Shown in pieces: positions 1 to 7,918 of a stretch of DNA of 64,000 nucleotides (within the stretch, counting starts at the first letter, position 1; each line of letters opens with the position of its first letter). A program made the translations under genes and the position numbers. The notes below the pieces were generated by a model that had not been told where the DNA came from, ran no database searches, and saw only the letters and a program-made list of their open reading frames with translations. The stretch lies in IMG/VR virus record IMGVR_UViG_3300018080_000003, positions 1-64,000 of that record. One strand, written 5' to 3'. This DNA is from a virus.

Positions 1-400
1 TCTGAGGACCCGAAGTGTCAGGCACACCCTCGCTCGGCGTCAAGTGGAAGGGGATCTGATTGTCGTTCTGGAAGTCCAAGAGCGTTCGGTAGCGCCACCA
101 GAAGCTCCAGGTGTACGGCAAGATGTTGACGCCGTCGTTGTACGTGATCTGAGGGACCCAGATGAGAACACGGGCGCCCTCAGGAACAGAAAGGCCACCG
201 ACGAGATTGGGATCGTACCCTTGCTTGCCCTGCGACGCGAGAGGATCGATCGCACGACCACGTTCGGTGAACATGATGGGGGTGTCTACCGGCTGACCGC
301 TGTAATCCGTGGTGAAGCCGTCATAGGGCACAAGTGAGCGGACCAGCCCGAACTGGGCATCCGCCATCACGGTCGTCGTCGTCGGTAGCGCTTCACTCAT
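1..400 (-). CDS. Partial structural-type protein, C-terminus off the left edge
   Basis: Reading the minus strand from an ATG at 400 gives 133 codons without a stop up to the window edge. A purine-rich GGAAGA site lies just before the ATG. The N-terminus is short and polar with a run of four Thr. The rest is rich in aromatic residues and hydrophobic alternation, with segments such as VPEGARVLIWVPQ and WSFWWRYRTLL. This resembles the beta-rich capsid-type proteins at 36408 and 37561 in style, though no identifiable motif is shared. It follows the gene at 412 in the same operon with an 11-base gap. A virion role is inference; the family is not recognised. Confidence 0.6.
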   Translation of the reverse strand, partial: MSEALPTTTTVMADAQFGLVRSLVPYDGFTTDYSGQPVDTPIMFTERGRAIDPLASQGKQGYDPNLVGGLSVPEGARVLIWVPQITYNDGVNILPYTWSFWWRYRTLLDFQNDNQIPFHLTPSEGVPDTSGPQ

Positions 401-411
401 CTTCGTCTTCC

Positions 412-1143
412 TCAGGGACCAACCGGCCGGATATCGCAATCTTCAGGCGCGTTCTGAGAGAACTCCTTGTAGTTCCGGCGCCCACCACCAGAGGATTTGC
501 GCTTCGACTCAGCGTTCTTCTTCATGTCGCGATCTGAGACGAAGTAATACCAGAGAGCACCCGCTCCGACCGCAGAAACAACGGCGTAGGTGCCAGAAAT
601 CTTCGCCTCACGGTCGTCCGCTCCGGAAGTGAAGTACTTCATCGCTCGATACGCATTGACGGCGGCCCCTGCTGCCAGCCCGCCGGCTAGGCCCCCGAAG
701 GGGCCTCCGTAGTACGTGCCCACAGCAGCACCGCCAGCCACGCCGATGACAGACAGGCCCAGATTGTGCCCCACCATGTCCTCTTCGTACTCGCCCAAGT
801 CGTCCATCGGGTAGCGAGCAGGCGCAGGCTGAACTCGAAGAGGAGGACCCGGCATGCGCGGCATCGGCGAAACTGCTGGAAGCGGTACTTCCGAAGGACC
901 GAAGTTGTAGCCCCGCGGCGGAGGCGGAGGATTCTGCTGGCTCTTCGTCCTGTCAATAGACGGGCCAGGCGTTGCTTGTGCAAATATTCCGCCACCTTCG
1001 TAGGTGGTCGTCGAAGGGATGGCACCCTTCGGAGCAACCGTCTGATGCTCGGCGGGTACCGCCGCAGGGGGCGTGTAGGTAGGCGGAGCAAAATCTCCAC
1101 CAGGGGCTCCCCCAGCCGCCAAATCATCAAAAGGGTTGTTCAT
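412..1143 (-). CDS. Small membrane protein with proline-rich N-terminus
   Basis: This is a 243-residue protein not recognised as a family member. Residues 1-110 are rich in Pro, Gly and Ala and probably disordered. Two glycine-rich hydrophobic stretches follow, roughly residues 128-165 (NLGLSVIGVAGG then many G/A) and 185-202 (YAVVSAVGAGALWYYFV). The C-terminus is a basic, serine/glycine-rich tail. The glycine-zipper look of the first stretch suggests tight helix packing in a membrane. It belongs to the leftmost operon of tail-anchored proteins; a virion membrane location is inferred from that context. Confidence 0.75.
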   Translation of the reverse strand: MNNPFDDLAAGGAPGGDFAPPTYTPPAAVPAEHQTVAPKGAIPSTTTYEGGGIFAQATPGPSIDRTKSQQNPPPPPRGYNFGPSEVPLPAVSPMPRMPGPPLRVQPAPARYPMDDLGEYEEDMVGHNLGLSVIGVAGGAAVGTYYGGPFGGLAGGLAAGAAVNAYRAMKYFTSGADDREAKISGTYAVVSAVGAGALWYYFVSDRDMKKNAESKRKSSGGGRRNYKEFSQNAPEDCDIRPVGP

Positions 1144-1157
1144 CTCGAAAGTTTACC

Positions 1158-2183
1158 TCAGCGGTTCGATCTCATCCACGAAACAAGGGAGAAGCCAGCG
1201 ACAGCTCCCGCAGCGAAATAGAGCACCTGCTCCGAGCCACCCATGGCTGCGACCATCGTGGGCTTGGGAGGCTGCGCACTTGGCGCATGAGGGGGATTTT
1301 TTGGCGACGGCTTGGGCGTCGGGAGGGGCTTGGGCTTGTCCGTCCCAGGCGGAGCAGGCTTCGGCGGAGGAAGGTCCTTTTGCCGCACACCAGGGTGACG
1401 GTACTCGGGGAGCTTCCCCTCGTGAGAGATGATCGGCCAATACTTCTCGCTCGTCGCGAGGTACGGAACCGTCGTCGGGATGCACTCCGCCAAGTCCGGG
1501 TCGCAAAGCTTCCCATCGAGGCGAAGCAAGCGAACCGTCTGACTGTAGTCCGTGTAGCCGATGGGATGGGCCAAAGCCTGCGGCTGAAGCACCCCGACCT
1601 CACCAGGGAAGAGGATCGACTTGTAGTGCCCCTTGGCTGGCGTGATGTGCCAGCCGTACTCTGCACCCATGCCTGGACGCTGCCAGAGCGACTTGGCGAA
1701 CACCCAGTCTTTGCCTTGACCGGCTACGAGCGGCGGCTTGTCGAACCGCTTGTTCATCATCGCGTCGAAGATCTGCGCATCGACCGCCTGACTCTGCTCC
1801 ACCATCCGGTTGGTGTGAGCCATCGTTCCGTCGGCGTACCAGTTCCTGGCAATAGGCTGAAGCTTGATGTCAGCGGCGCGGTAGATCTCATCACTGAGCT
1901 TGGAAGTCAGCAACGTGACCCCCAGCTCATCAGCGATCCGTTGAGCTGCCTCGTGACTCGTCGTCACACGAACCGAGTCCTCTGCGTCTCCGATCCGAAG
2001 CGTGTCCTGGCTCGCGTAGAGCGTCACCAGCTCCTGATTCGGACCCACGACTTGAAAAGGAATCCAGTTGATAGGCGCGTAGTCACCTCGGCGCACAGCG
2101 TCGAGGATCATCGAGTCCCGCCGCTTGAACTCGTCGAGGTTCCTCCCCTTCGGGAGGGTCTGTACGAACGCGCTTCCCTTCAT
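1158..2183 (-). CDS. Tail-anchored protein with Lys/Pro-rich stalk
   Basis: This is a 341-residue protein of unknown family. An open frame extends 93 codons further upstream, but that part lies inside the preceding gene, so the ATG at 2183 next to the neighbour's stop is taken as the start. Residues 1-270 form a soluble region with repeated aromatic/proline motifs. Then comes a 40-residue stalk of PKP and PTPKP repeats. The end is a hydrophobic segment (QVLYFAAGAVAGFSLVSW) with a short basic tail. This ectodomain, stalk, C-terminal anchor plan recurs in many neighbours. Confidence 0.75.
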   Translation of the reverse strand: MKGSAFVQTLPKGRNLDEFKRRDSMILDAVRRGDYAPINWIPFQVVGPNQELVTLYASQDTLRIGDAEDSVRVTTSHEAAQRIADELGVTLLTSKLSDEIYRAADIKLQPIARNWYADGTMAHTNRMVEQSQAVDAQIFDAMMNKRFDKPPLVAGQGKDWVFAKSLWQRPGMGAEYGWHITPAKGHYKSILFPGEVGVLQPQALAHPIGYTDYSQTVRLLRLDGKLCDPDLAECIPTTVPYLATSEKYWPIISHEGKLPEYRHPGVRQKDLPPPKPAPPGTDKPKPLPTPKPSPKNPPHAPSAQPPKPTMVAAMGGSEQVLYFAAGAVAGFSLVSWMRSNR

Positions 2184-2187
2184 CGTC

Positions 2188-3252
2188 TCAGTCCAGATCG
2201 AGCATCCACACCTGACGGAAGAGGGCGTAGTCAGAAAGGGCAGAGCGGGCGCCGGCCTTGCTGCTGTTGTCGACGTACTCACTGCCCCGGACGCGCTCGG
2301 GACCAGAGCCAGGGCCGCCCATGACGTACTCAACGCCAGTAGCAGCAGCGACTTCATCGAGCGGAACAGGGCGTCCACGATGGGCCTTGAGGTAGTCACT
2401 GACAGCCTTCTTTTGCTCAGGAGTGAGCTGCTCCTTGAACACACGAGCGTTGCTCGTGTCAACCTTCCGGAAGCCCCAGCTCTGGCGAGCCTTGCCCTGC
2501 GCCGGGCGCGCGAGAGGACGATCGCCCATCATGCTCGTCGGTACCTGAACCCAAAGAAGCTCCTTGTCAGAGGCGTAGACTTCGACCGGTCGTCCGATCT
2601 CTTCAGCCTGTGCCGACCAGACCGCAACGAAGTACTGCGGAGGCATCGAGTCAGCGTCACGAAGCAAATCCCGAACAGCCTCTGAGTCCTTCTTGTCGAG
2701 ACGGACCTTCATCGGCTGCGTCGCCGTGATGTAGAAGAGGTGCGACCACGACTTCCGAAGGATCTTCATCCCGTCGTTGTAGATGACCATGAAGTCGACC
2801 TGCTGCTCCACAGGATCCACGACCAAGTCGATCTCCTCGCCCGGCAAGAGCGCCTCCAGCTCCTTCATCGCAGCCTGAAAGCCCTTCGCAGCCTTGTTGA
2901 TCTCAGACTTCGGACTCGTCGCAACCTTCTCGTCCCGGGTGAAAGCCTTCAGACGCGCCTGCGCGCCCTTGGTGACGTTGAACACGAACTGGACCGCCTC
3001 TTGAAGTCGATCCAAGTCATCCGTCGTCCAAGGCTCACCGCCCTCGTACTTGTACTTCTCGTCCGTAACCTCTTCGTCCGCGATGAACATCGCCTGACCG
3101 ACAGCACGACGGATGCTGCGCACCACATCGAGCTGAGACACCGGGGGAGGTTTCGGCGCACGCATCGCACGCTTCAATTCCGGACCCATCAGATACTGCG
3201 CGTTGCGCTGCGTCTTCCGAGTCGAAAGGCCCATTCGCTTGGTTTCAGCCAT
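2188..3252 (-). CDS. Unknown soluble protein, 354 aa
   Basis: The protein begins with a basic N-terminus (MAETKRMGLSTRKTQRNAQ). A mixed helical domain follows with many charged residues. The C-terminal part from about 265 has a helix rich in Lys/Glu and a Gly/Ser loop (VMGGPGSGPERVRGSE). No signal peptide or convincing membrane segment is seen, unlike most genes of this operon, so it may be a soluble virion or assembly protein. AGGTTGAG precedes the ATG. The stop lies 5 bases before the start of the next gene, so translation is probably coupled. The family is not recognised. Confidence 0.7.
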   Translation of the reverse strand: MAETKRMGLSTRKTQRNAQYLMGPELKRAMRAPKPPPVSQLDVVRSIRRAVGQAMFIADEEVTDEKYKYEGGEPWTTDDLDRLQEAVQFVFNVTKGAQARLKAFTRDEKVATSPKSEINKAAKGFQAAMKELEALLPGEEIDLVVDPVEQQVDFMVIYNDGMKILRKSWSHLFYITATQPMKVRLDKKDSEAVRDLLRDADSMPPQYFVAVWSAQAEEIGRPVEVYASDKELLWVQVPTSMMGDRPLARPAQGKARQSWGFRKVDTSNARVFKEQLTPEQKKAVSDYLKAHRGRPVPLDEVAAATGVEYVMGGPGSGPERVRGSEYVDNSSKAGARSALSDYALFRQVWMLDLD

Positions 3253-3255
3253 GTC

Positions 3256-3864
3256 TCAACCTACAATCCCGTCTTTCTCGATATCGAGCGTCTTGCCAGT
3301 CACGAGCATCAAGGGACCTTCGCTCTTCGTGAACACGAAGATGAAAGGCTCATCCTTGCCACAGCCAACCTCAGACCAACGAAACTTTGAAGCGCCCAGG
3401 TAACCGTGGCGCACCGTCGACTTGACGATCCCATCGTCACGGCCTCTGCCGAATTTCGGATCATCGTCGTCGCCACCCGTGTAGAGCTTCAAGTTGATCT
3501 CTTCGAAGAGGCCAAGGATGGCGAAGGAATCCGGCATCGGAACCTCATCGAAGTAGACTTTCGGTCCGATGACCTTCCACTTCTTGTTCCGCTTGTAGTA
3601 GTCGTGAAGCAGCCCCGGCTTGACGAAAGCGCGGTTGCGACTCTCAGCAAGATGCTTGTACAGCTCGCCCGGACGAGCGCCCTTGTCGTTCTTCCGCTGC
3701 CACTTGTCAGAGCCATAGGCAACAGCGAGAGAATCTCCGACGTTCTGAAGGACACGCGGCCACTTCCAGCGGTACTTCTCTACGTACTCGACATCGCGAT
3801 CGTTGAAGGTCTTGACCATCCCCCGCGCGAGGTCTTCCGCCTCATATACCTTGACCCTAGGCAT
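3256..3864 (-). CDS. Unknown soluble protein, 202 aa
   Basis: The start is placed at the ATG at 3864, which overlaps the end of the upstream gene by 8 bases. A longer in-frame reading exists but lies wholly inside that gene. The protein is rich in Lys, Trp and Tyr near the N-terminus (KYRWKWPRV). It has a KRNKKWKVIGPKVYF segment, an acidic DDDDP loop and beta-like hydrophobic strands at the end (EPFIFVFTKSEGPLMLV). No membrane helix is visible. Function is unknown; co-transcription with virion-type genes suggests a structural or assembly role. Confidence 0.65.
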   Translation of the reverse strand: MPRVKVYEAEDLARGMVKTFNDRDVEYVEKYRWKWPRVLQNVGDSLAVAYGSDKWQRKNDKGARPGELYKHLAESRNRAFVKPGLLHDYYKRNKKWKVIGPKVYFDEVPMPDSFAILGLFEEINLKLYTGGDDDDPKFGRGRDDGIVKSTVRHGYLGASKFRWSEVGCGKDEPFIFVFTKSEGPLMLVTGKTLDIEKDGIVG

Positions 3865-4261
3865 CTTTGTTCCCGACGAAGGATACCAGGAGAGCCGATC
3901 CTGCGCCAAGAGCCACACCAAGAGGTACGGAGCCTCCTCGCTCCTTCTGGATGTAGTAGCCCAAGCCACCCGCCACGAGAACGTAGGGGATCAGGAGAGG
4001 ATTGCCCTTGAGATCGATGGAACCAATGCCTTGAACCGGACGGTTCTTGCAGTTCACCACCATGCCCTTGGCTTCCCAGCCAGTGCCAGCACGGCGAACG
4101 CCCGACGGAAGCCTGCGCCCCGCGTCTGCTGCAGGAACACCTACAGTGCCAGCCATCTGACCGTCACGAGGCGTCGGCAGGTCGCCGTTCGTAGGATGAT
4201 GCCCTGGACCCTCAAAGTACTCGTAGAGGCCGAGCTTGTCGTTGAAGCAGGAGTACATCAT
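3857..4261 (-). CDS. Small membrane protein, 134 aa
   Basis: Translation likely starts at the ATG at 4261, which overlaps the TGA of the upstream gene (ATGATGA context). The first residues are MMYSCFNDKLGLYEYF. This resembles the Met-Tyr-x-x start seen in several other tail-anchored proteins here. A polar middle is followed by two hydrophobic stretches near the end (LLIPYVLVAGGLGYYI and VPLGVALGAGSALLVSFV) and a short NKDA tail. It is probably a one- or two-pass membrane protein with most of the chain on one side. The family is not recognised. Confidence 0.7.
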   Translation of the reverse strand: MMYSCFNDKLGLYEYFEGPGHHPTNGDLPTPRDGQMAGTVGVPAADAGRRLPSGVRRAGTGWEAKGMVVNCKNRPVQGIGSIDLKGNPLLIPYVLVAGGLGYYIQKERGGSVPLGVALGAGSALLVSFVGNKDA

Positions 4262-5088
4262 CGGCTTTTCTCCAAGAGCTTGTCCGTGGCCCACGGCAAC
4301 GCGTATCGGATCCCGATGTAGATGGCGCCCAAAGCCATCACGACCTTCCCCGCTTCAGACGTGATACCCGCCCACGGATCCTTCGCCTGTAACTCCTTCG
4401 CAGCTTCGATGCACTTTTCAACGGTAGCAGTGTCGCCCTCGGCCTGAGCCTTCAAGCACTGCTCGCGCATGAGGTTGTTGTTCACCTCCAAGCGCCGAGA
4501 GATGAACATGTAGTTCACGATCACCGCCGCCAAACCGATGACCGTCACGACAACAGCCCAGACCGCCATCGCAGGGATCCCCATCGCCGCCGGAGTGCCC
4601 TCGAAGATGTAACGAAGATCGCCGTCCTGATCCATCTTGACGATCATCGCGAACGCCTGGAGACGGTCGTTCTCATCCGCCTGGGCCCAGTTCAAGCTGA
4701 TGTTCGAGTTGGGGTCTGCGATCTCACGCACCACACGACCGCTCATCCAAGGACCGAGTCCGATGGATGCGATGACGTAATTAGCGATCACCCAGTCTTG
4801 AACCCGCGCCGCGTTGCCCATGTTGAGCACGAGGTAACGAGGAAGGCTCGTTTCCGGCGACTCCATCGCCTTGGAAAGGTCATCCTTGTTCCGCTCAGAC
4901 CAGCCACTCACCTGGCTCATGACCTGACGAGCGCGCTCAGGGTCAAACTCGAAGTTGGGAGCGTACTTCCGCAGAGAAGCCTCTGCAGAAGCACGGGCAA
5001 TCTGCAGGCGCTCCTGAGGCGTCGCGCCAGGAAACACGGGGAGTGAGCCCTTGATCCGATTCAGGGCAAGCTGCTGCAGACGCTCCAT
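4258..5088 (-). CDS. Two-pass membrane protein, 276 aa
   Basis: The N-terminal 90 residues are helical and polar (MERLQQLALNRIKGSLPVFP). Residues around 100-115 are hydrophobic. A strong membrane helix near 170-195 (IPAMAVWAVVVTVIGLAAVIVNY) is followed by an Arg-rich turn and an amphipathic helix with Cys residues. A second hydrophobic stretch lies close to the C-terminus (GKVVMALGAIYIGIRYALP). The architecture suggests an assembly or membrane-shaping protein rather than an enzyme. No known family is recognised. The stop overlaps the next start by ATGA. Confidence 0.7.
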   Translation of the reverse strand: MERLQQLALNRIKGSLPVFPGATPQERLQIARASAEASLRKYAPNFEFDPERARQVMSQVSGWSERNKDDLSKAMESPETSLPRYLVLNMGNAARVQDWVIANYVIASIGLGPWMSGRVVREIADPNSNISLNWAQADENDRLQAFAMIVKMDQDGDLRYIFEGTPAAMGIPAMAVWAVVVTVIGLAAVIVNYMFISRRLEVNNNLMREQCLKAQAEGDTATVEKCIEAAKELQAKDPWAGITSEAGKVVMALGAIYIGIRYALPWATDKLLEKSR

Positions 5089-5090
5089 GC

Positions 5091-6152
5091 TCAGAACACC
5101 TTCTTCTTGCGAAGGAAGTCCACCAGGAAGTACGCACCGACGGCGACACCACCGACCACAGCGACCTTCTGACCTGCCGTCAATGGCTTGCGCATCGAGA
5201 TGTCCAGCTCAGGAAGCACAACCGCACAACCATCCTGACCAGGCACGACTTCCATGCCCTCAGGGCAGCGCGGGATGCACTTGTTCTGCTCCCACGACCA
5301 CTTCAGGTTGATGTTGTTGCAGTCCCGCGGAGGAGCACCCTTGTTCATCTCACGAACGATCTGATCTCTCGTCGCACGGTTGCTGATGAGACTGCTCGCG
5401 CGCTCCTCGCGACCCTTCTCATCAGGCTCGTCTTGGGCCATCCGCCAATTGGCCTGGATACTGTCCTCGACGAGGTCCAGCTCATCGACCAACTGAGGGT
5501 TCGCCTGAGCGACAGGCCCATCACGCCAAGCCAGCGTCCAGCCTCTCGCGTCGTAGATGGGTCCCGCCTTCAAGACAGGAAACACCTTTGCATCCGGAGG
5601 CAAGTCCAACAGGCTGCTGAGATCACCACCACGCCACTGCACGTACTGCGAGAGCTGAGGGGCACCACCAAGCAGCTGACGCGCCGCTTGCGCCAACATC
5701 TCCATGCCGGCGATCGTTGGCTGAGGGCCGCCAATGACCCCCGTCTTCCCGCCCTGGAACTCGATCAGAAGCTGCGACATCGGAGGCGGAGACAGCAGGT
5801 ACCCCGCGAGGTCCTTGTAGCGGCCGATCGCCAAAACAAAGGCATCCGCCGTCGCGCCGTCCCATGCATCAGCATGCTGGCCACTCCGACGCATATGCTT
5901 CCAGGTGTCCTCGGTCTGAAGCTCCTCGGCCGGCGTCTGAAGCGAATCAGACTTCAGCTTCGAGAGATGGTAGAGGACGTCCTTGATCTCTTTGACGCGA
6001 CCCGGCTGGTTCAGGTCGTAGACCCGCTGCGCCTCGTCACCCATCGGTACGAGCGCGTACTGCCCCTCCTGAGGAGCAGACGTCGTGTAACCCTGGACCG
6101 AGCGCGAAAGACCGGTGCCGACAACTTCTCGGATCCCAAGAATCTTCGCCAT
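5091..6152 (-). CDS. Tail-anchored protein with Cys-containing membrane-proximal region
   Basis: This is a 353-residue protein starting at the ATG at 6152, which overlaps the upstream stop. The body (to about residue 280) is soluble, with Pro/Gly-rich loops and an acidic helical part near 235-265. A cysteine-bearing stretch near 285-320 (PPRDCNNINLKWSWEQNKC, then CPEG and GC) may form disulfides. The C-terminus is a membrane helix (VAVVGGVAVGAYFLVDFL) followed by RKKKVF. The Cys pattern suits an oxidising compartment or exposed virion surface. Family unknown. Confidence 0.7.
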   Translation of the reverse strand: MAKILGIREVVGTGLSRSVQGYTTSAPQEGQYALVPMGDEAQRVYDLNQPGRVKEIKDVLYHLSKLKSDSLQTPAEELQTEDTWKHMRRSGQHADAWDGATADAFVLAIGRYKDLAGYLLSPPPMSQLLIEFQGGKTGVIGGPQPTIAGMEMLAQAARQLLGGAPQLSQYVQWRGGDLSSLLDLPPDAKVFPVLKAGPIYDARGWTLAWRDGPVAQANPQLVDELDLVEDSIQANWRMAQDEPDEKGREERASSLISNRATRDQIVREMNKGAPPRDCNNINLKWSWEQNKCIPRCPEGMEVVPGQDGCAVVLPELDISMRKPLTAGQKVAVVGGVAVGAYFLVDFLRKKKVF

Positions 6153-6397
6153 CACTTCCTCGCATAGTAGTAGGCGCCGCCCGCCACAGCCATAGCTAGC
6201 AGACCAAGAGCCAACGGGTTCGCGACACACTTGCCAGATCCGTCCCGCTTCATCAGCGGACGAAACTTGCAGACACAACCCTCTCGGGACGCGTACCAAG
6301 TCTCATCCGTTCGACAGAGTGCAGGGCCGAGCTTCTGAACCTCCTCGGGGGTCAGACACTCACCCTTCCAGCTCTTCTGTCCAGCAGGACACGCCAT
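6152..6397 (-). CDS. Small Cys-rich tail-anchored protein, 81 aa
   Basis: The start is the ATG at 6397, directly coupled to the upstream TGA; the GTG just before it is also possible. Five cysteines lie in the first 60 residues (MACPAGQKSWKGECL, CRTDE, GCVCKF, KCVANP). They resemble a small disulfide-knotted ectodomain. The final 20 residues are hydrophobic (LALGLLAMAVAGGAYYYA) with an RK end. It is similar in plan to the proteins at 6397-6675 and 7490-7909. It is probably displayed from a membrane; function unknown. Confidence 0.7.
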   Translation of the reverse strand: MACPAGQKSWKGECLTPEEVQKLGPALCRTDETWYASREGCVCKFRPLMKRDGSGKCVANPLALGLLAMAVAGGAYYYARK

Positions 6398-6675
6398 CAC
6401 TTGTTTCTTCCGAAGTAGTAGGCGCCCGCGATCACCGCAGCACCCAAGAGAAGCATCGACCCGCCCGCCATGCCAGCCTGCGCCATCGTGGGAGACGAGC
6501 CTGGGCGACTACTGGGTCCCGTCGGCCCCAAGTCGACCTCCTGGTAGCCGCGACTGCCGGGGACCTTGTACATGTAGTCTCTCTGCGAGCAGTCGCAGCG
6601 ATTCAAGAGCGTGTCATACGCACAAGGCGCACACTCCTGTTCCTTGAGGAAATCGAAGCCCAAACTCGTGTACAT
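6397..6675 (-). CDS. Small tail-anchored protein with MYTSLG N-terminus
   Basis: This 92-residue protein begins MYTSLGFDFLKE. That six-residue start recurs in proteins at 38585 and 44584 on the other arm. Four cysteines (ECAPC, RCDC) sit in the first 32 residues. A Pro/Ser/Gly linker follows, then a C-terminal membrane helix (GGSMLLLGAAVIAGAYYF) and a GRNK tail. The shared start and tail plan argue for a common targeting or assembly route with the other virion-type membrane proteins. The family is otherwise unknown. Confidence 0.7.
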   Translation of the reverse strand: MYTSLGFDFLKEQECAPCAYDTLLNRCDCSQRDYMYKVPGSRGYQEVDLGPTGPSSRPGSSPTMAQAGMAGGSMLLLGAAVIAGAYYFGRNK

Positions 6676-6678
6676 GGC

Positions 6679-7071
6679 TCACCGCATCAGGAAGTAGACG
6701 GCCCCACCGATCACCACAGCACCGGCCGCGATGTAGGCCCAAGTCGGGATCCCACCAGGCGAAGCCGGCGGGTACTCATCGGGGTTGATCATGCCCTCAG
6801 GGCCCTGCTCGCCCGACCGCATCGCCTGCATGTCGATCAGACGCTGCTGCGTCGGAGCAAACATGATCGGCGTCTGCATGACAGCACGATTGATCATCGA
6901 CGGCATGTTCTGCGGAAGGGGCGCAGGCGTCCCCGGACCAGGAGCCGGAGGGGGCGCGGCCTGACTGCCGCCACTCGCACCGGGAGGGGGCGGAGGAGGA
7001 GGCGGCGGCGGCGGAGGGGGAGGCGGAGCCTGACCCATCGGAACAGACATGTGGAAGATCCCTTGACTCAT
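6679..7071 (-). CDS. Tail-anchored protein with polyproline tract
   Basis: The 130-residue protein has an uninterrupted run of 15 prolines near residues 16-30. A Pro/Ala/Gly-rich linker follows. A conserved-looking IMFAPTQQRLIDMQ segment comes next, echoed in the protein at 45346 (KFGPQQQRLVDLMNQ). The C-terminal helix (TWAYIAAGAVVIGGAVYFL) ends in MR. The polyproline stretch would form a stiff rod between an N-terminal cap and the membrane. Ribosome stalling at the run is possible. Function is unknown; a virion membrane protein is inferred. Confidence 0.7.
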   Translation of the reverse strand: MSQGIFHMSVPMGQAPPPPPPPPPPPPPPPGASGGSQAAPPPAPGPGTPAPLPQNMPSMINRAVMQTPIMFAPTQQRLIDMQAMRSGEQGPEGMINPDEYPPASPGGIPTWAYIAAGAVVIGGAVYFLMR

Positions 7072-7493
7072 CTCTGTGAACTCCTCGCCTGCGGCGTCAT
7101 ACGTGTGGCTACGGCCACAGCTGCAGTTCCGAGCAGGCCCGCGGTGCCTGCGAAGTAACCAGCAAGACCGCCTCCGAAGACGAGCATCGGCCGGTCAGAC
7201 TCCTTCGCCATCACCCAGCCCATGGCAGCTCCAAGAGCCGCATCGACGAAGGCATAGCCAGAAGCATGCTGAAAGATGGGCGCCGTCCCACCGAAACCGA
7301 GATAGGGCGACTCAGCGTACGGGCGCTCACGGTAGGTTGAACGCGCATCCGGAACCGTGTAATTCGGCCCATGGTACCGCGTCGGGTAGGGGTGCTTATG
7401 CGGCACGAGAGGGTTCGGCACGCCGCCGTAGGTGTAACCGAAGATGCTCGCCTGCTCCGGAGGAAACACCGTCTGCATTGCCTTGAAGCTCAT
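7068..7493 (-). CDS. Small membrane protein, 141 aa
   Basis: The start is taken at the ATG at 7493, overlapping the upstream stop as ATGA. A longer frame lies inside the neighbour and has an implausible Arg-rich composition. The first 75 residues are rich in Tyr and Pro (YTYGGVPNPLVPHKHPYP). The rest carries two or three glycine-rich hydrophobic stretches (FVDAALGAAMGWVMA, MLVFGGGLAGYFAGTAGLLGTAAVAVA) and a polar RSSQR end. It is probably embedded in the viral membrane. Family not recognised. Confidence 0.68.
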   Translation of the reverse strand: MSFKAMQTVFPPEQASIFGYTYGGVPNPLVPHKHPYPTRYHGPNYTVPDARSTYRERPYAESPYLGFGGTAPIFQHASGYAFVDAALGAAMGWVMAKESDRPMLVFGGGLAGYFAGTAGLLGTAAVAVATRMTPQARSSQR

Positions 7494-7909
7494 CGACGAC
7501 GACCCTTCTTCTGGCTCTGCTTCCCAGCCATGTAGAGCAACGCGATGCCGCCCGCGGCCAAGGCGATCATGCCGACGTTCCCAAGACCTGCGGTCTGAGG
7601 CTTGGTCTGAGACTGCGGCTGAGCGCCACCTCCTCCGCCTCCGGAAGGGATCTGAGGCGTCGGCTGCTGAAGCACGTTCACACACTTCCCACCCTGGTCG
7701 AGGTAGGGAGGCGGACACCAGCACTTGCCAGCCGAATCACGGAACATGATCCGATCAGGACAAGGAGCAGGCTTCGGCGCAGGCTTGGTCAGAGCGTTCA
7801 CGCACTTGCCGTCCTCGTCCAAGTAAGGCGGAGGACACCAGCACTTGCCGTCCGGGTCCTTGAACATGATGGGGTCAGGACACCCCGTGTTTCCCATCGC
7901 AGAATACAT
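7490..7909 (-). CDS. Tail-anchored protein with two tandem Cys-rich repeats
   Basis: This 139-residue protein starts MYSAMGN. Residues about 10-37 and 49-76 are two copies of one unit: C, then PD-x-IMF-x-D, GKCWCPPPYLD, GKCVN. Each copy has four Cys that could form a small disulfide domain. A Gly/Pro/Gln-rich linker leads to a membrane helix (GMIALAAGGIALLYMA) and a strongly basic KKGRRR end. The unit duplication is visible directly. A receptor-like or wall-contact ectodomain is one possible role; no family is recognised. Confidence 0.72.
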   Translation of the reverse strand: MYSAMGNTGCPDPIMFKDPDGKCWCPPPYLDEDGKCVNALTKPAPKPAPCPDRIMFRDSAGKCWCPPPYLDQGGKCVNVLQQPTPQIPSGGGGGGAQPQSQTKPQTAGLGNVGMIALAAGGIALLYMAGKQSQKKGRRR

Positions 7910-7918
7910 CTCTGAACC

